Below, piece after piece: positions 4,638 through 6,773 of a stretch of DNA of 6,773 nucleotides (within the stretch, counting starts at the first letter, position 1; each line of letters starts with the position of its first letter). The notes beneath the pieces are model-generated. The model was not told the DNA's origin, ran no database searches, and saw only the letters and a list, made by a program, of their open reading frames with translations. The position numbers and the translations under genes are program-made. The DNA is from UBA8444 sp964003875 (lineage in GTDB: Bacteria > Bacteroidota > Bacteroidia > Flavobacteriales > UBA7312), in the NCBI GenBank assembly GCA_964003875.1, contig CAXFLH010000085.1, positions 1-6,773 of the forward strand. Direction: 5' to 3'.

Positions 4638-6773
4638 TGAATCAGGTAGGACTTGCAGTACCCTCAATATTACTTGACAGCCCAGATCCAAACCCAGATA
4701 TTTGGAACCTAACTGACACAAATTGGGGAGAAACAATTAGGAAATGGAACGAGATTAATTTAATTACAGATGTAAATTATCAGCACCTTGATTTGTTTGA
4801 GGATGAGCAAATATCATTAACACAAACCATTCAAGATATTCGTGACATAGAAAAAGTATTTACAGATTTTAGCAAGTCGTTTAATTTACCTGCAAGTAGT
4901 GTTAATAATAAACTTTTTAAACACTATTATCGTAGAGACCTTGTAAGCGATGCAATACCGGATGGTATATTTAATGCCAATTCAAAGTTAGAAGCTATCT
5001 TAGAATTAAACTATAAGCCTTTTAGGGCAGGGTATATTGTTATGAATGGAGTAAAATTAAAAAACAATGTGCCGGATAGCTACAATATAACATTTTACGG
5101 ACAAACAGTTCAATTAAAGGATCGAGTAAAAGATCGTAAATTAAGTAGCTTGGATTTTTCAGCATTTAATCACGATTATAATACAGCAAAAGTAAAGCAA
5201 GGGCTACAAAATTATGTAAGCCCAATTGGTGGCGATCCAACAACAACAGCAAGTATAATATATCCATTAATATCACACACACAAAGATTTATATATGATT
5301 CAACGGCAGGAGGTGTATTAACAAGCCAAGCAAGAAGCGATACAACAAGAAACCTATACTATTCCGGTGAACAGGCAGACACAGGTACAGGTGCAAGTGA
5401 AAGGCTTGGTGTAACAAAAGGATTTCATTATACCGATTTAAAACCGGCTATAAGAGTTATTGATGTGCTAAAAACAATTGAACAGGATACACAAATAGAT
5501 ATGCGATTTACTGATGACTTTTTTAAGGACACAGGATTTTTTGCTAATTTATATTTGTGGCTACATAGAAATAAAGGTGATATAGGAGTTACACCTACAA
5601 ACGAAACAAATACAAACTTTATTGTAGTTGATAAAATTGTAGGATTTACAGGAGATGTGATTGGGTTTTTTGATAATAGCACAACAGAAGATCCACCACA
5701 TAGCTTTACAGGATATTCGCCAAGGTTTGATGGTGGTATATTTAGATTTCAGACCTGTATTTTAGGTGAATCATTATTGGATCAAATCGAAAAGATGCGT
5801 GTTATTTGGACTGTCAGCCCAACAGTAAACACAAAAAAATTTAAGGCAAGGTTTAGAAAATTTGGCACAAATGAAGTAGTTGCAGAAGTAGAACACGTAT
5901 CAGGACTTGCAAGTACAACAGTTGATTTTACCTTTGAAACAAATGTAGGTAGAACAGTTGATCAGCACAATATAGAGCTTGTAATAGAAACAACTGAAAC
6001 TTCTTTGTCTGTATCATACACCCTACAATGTATCAAAACATTAGATTCATATTTTTCATCAACCAATTCGTACACAATTAATGCAGGTCAGGTAGGTCCT
6101 ACTGCAATTGTAGATACAATATTTGTCAGCGAACAGATACCAGATATGAAAATATTAAACTTTCTAACCGGATTGTTTAAAACATTTAATCTCACAGCTT
6201 TTGTTGAAGATGATGTTTCAAGTAGTGATTATAGCAAAATAAAAGTACAAACCCTTGATTCGTTTTACGAGGGTGGAACTTCAAGAGATATAACTAAATA
6301 TGTATTAATTGATAGTGGCGAAAGTAATTTTAGCGTACCATTTAACGATGTTGAGTTTACTTTTGAAGAGCCTAAAACATTTGGTTCATATTATTTTAAT
6401 AATTTAAACAGCCGTGAATACGGATCGGTAAAGGCAAGTGATGCTTCTAATTCAGGTCGTGATCCAAGATTAAATAGAGGACAAGATTACAGAATAGTAG
6501 CACCTTTTGAAAAGGTTTTATTTGAAAGGCTAAACAACAGCAACGATAATTCAACAACACAAATAGGTTATGGATATTTTGTTGATCAAGATCAAAGCCC
6601 AACAATAGGTAAACCACTTCTATTTTTTAAAAACACACAGCCAACAAGCACACAAACAATACAAATGTATAATGGAAACGGAGTGGGTACACCGGCAGAA
6701 ATATCAAGCTATAACAGACCTACCAACTTTCAACAAGGAACTTCAAGCGTTTCGATAAGTGTTGATGCTGATG
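4637..6773 (+). CDS. Large phage tail/baseplate structural protein (3' partial, at least 712 codons)
   Basis: The frame is open from ATG 4637 (TAATG overlap) to the window edge with no stop, so the full protein exceeds 712 residues. The N-terminal domain carries EDEQISLTQTIQDIRDIEKV, then FTDFSKSFNLPASSVNN and KLFKHYYRRDL (residues about 55-105), then KLEAILELNYKPFRAG and YNITFYGQTVQLKD. This matches what I remember of a virion family in flavobacterial phages, often annotated only as structural. The middle has Asn/Thr-rich beta repeats and FKARFRKFGTNEV-type strands; after codon 500 it holds MKILNFLTGLFKTFNLTAF and an EDDVSSSDYSKIKVQTLD segment that looks like a second globular domain. No signal peptide, no catalytic motif. 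A baseplate, tail-tip or fibre-base role is likely from its position after the tail protein. There is no gene-free space in this stretch. Confidence 0.8.
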   Translation, partial: MNQVGLAVPSILLDSPDPNPDIWNLTDTNWGETIRKWNEINLITDVNYQHLDLFEDEQISLTQTIQDIRDIEKVFTDFSKSFNLPASSVNNKLFKHYYRRDLVSDAIPDGIFNANSKLEAILELNYKPFRAGYIVMNGVKLKNNVPDSYNITFYGQTVQLKDRVKDRKLSSLDFSAFNHDYNTAKVKQGLQNYVSPIGGDPTTTASIIYPLISHTQRFIYDSTAGGVLTSQARSDTTRNLYYSGEQADTGTGASERLGVTKGFHYTDLKPAIRVIDVLKTIEQDTQIDMRFTDDFFKDTGFFANLYLWLHRNKGDIGVTPTNETNTNFIVVDKIVGFTGDVIGFFDNSTTEDPPHSFTGYSPRFDGGIFRFQTCILGESLLDQIEKMRVIWTVSPTVNTKKFKARFRKFGTNEVVAEVEHVSGLASTTVDFTFETNVGRTVDQHNIELVIETTETSLSVSYTLQCIKTLDSYFSSTNSYTINAGQVGPTAIVDTIFVSEQIPDMKILNFLTGLFKTFNLTAFVEDDVSSSDYSKIKVQTLDSFYEGGTSRDITKYVLIDSGESNFSVPFNDVEFTFEEPKTFGSYYFNNLNSREYGSVKASDASNSGRDPRLNRGQDYRIVAPFEKVLFERLNNSNDNSTTQIGYGYFVDQDQSPTIGKPLLFFKNTQPTSTQTIQMYNGNGVGTPAEISSYNRPTNFQQGTSSVSISVDAD

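Noticed and set aside
1..6773. CRISPR array, tRNA, integrase or insertion sequence
   Set aside because: I saw no regularly spaced repeats, no cloverleaf with a T-loop motif, and no recombinase or transposase motifs in any open frame.
1..6773. Stop-codon recoding as in some gut phages
   Set aside because: TAG (335, 908, 1248), TGA (579, 1438, 1590, 1664, 2516, 2983) and TAA (2430, 3516, 4637) all end genes at sensible junctions, so the ordinary code fits.

Overview
The window is a low-GC stretch of a tailed-phage (Caudoviricetes) genome or prophage, with every recognisable gene on the + strand. A Bacteroidetes, probably flavobacterial, host is likely for three reasons. Most starts lack a Shine-Dalgarno and have only A-rich leaders. 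Two intergenic gaps carry sequences resembling the Bacteroidetes promoter (TTTG, about 20 nt, TAnnTTTG). The tail-region proteins resemble, from memory, families common in flavobacterial and uncultured marine phages. TAA, TAG and TGA all end genes, so there is no sign of stop-codon recoding. No database search could be run.

Left part (1-1664): the C-terminal end of the large terminase subunit, then six small genes. Two begin behind their own promoter-like signals (376-579 and 624-908). The other four (898-1664) follow head-to-tail with 1 to 11 nt overlaps or a 1 nt gap. Only 898-1248 resembles a known phage family, and that family has no known function. The last is a 25-residue membrane peptide.

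Middle (1665-1785): a 121-base intergenic stretch with a short inverted repeat, a textbook intrinsic terminator and a promoter-like element. It separates the small-gene block from the tail block.

Right part (1786-6773): a tightly packed virion gene block. It opens with a tail-assembly-chaperone-like gene holding a run of nine T, where the -1 frame opens and stays open for 84 more codons. This is the classic layout of a programmed -1 frameshift giving a short and a long chaperone. Then come a tail-terminator/completion-like protein, a basic gp10/neck-like protein, a 372-aa tail or baseplate structural protein, and a very large structural protein (more than 712 codons) that runs off the right edge. 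Tail genes are joined by ATGA, TGATG and TAATG overlaps, which implies one transcript with coupled translation. Portal, capsid and tape-measure genes are not in the window.
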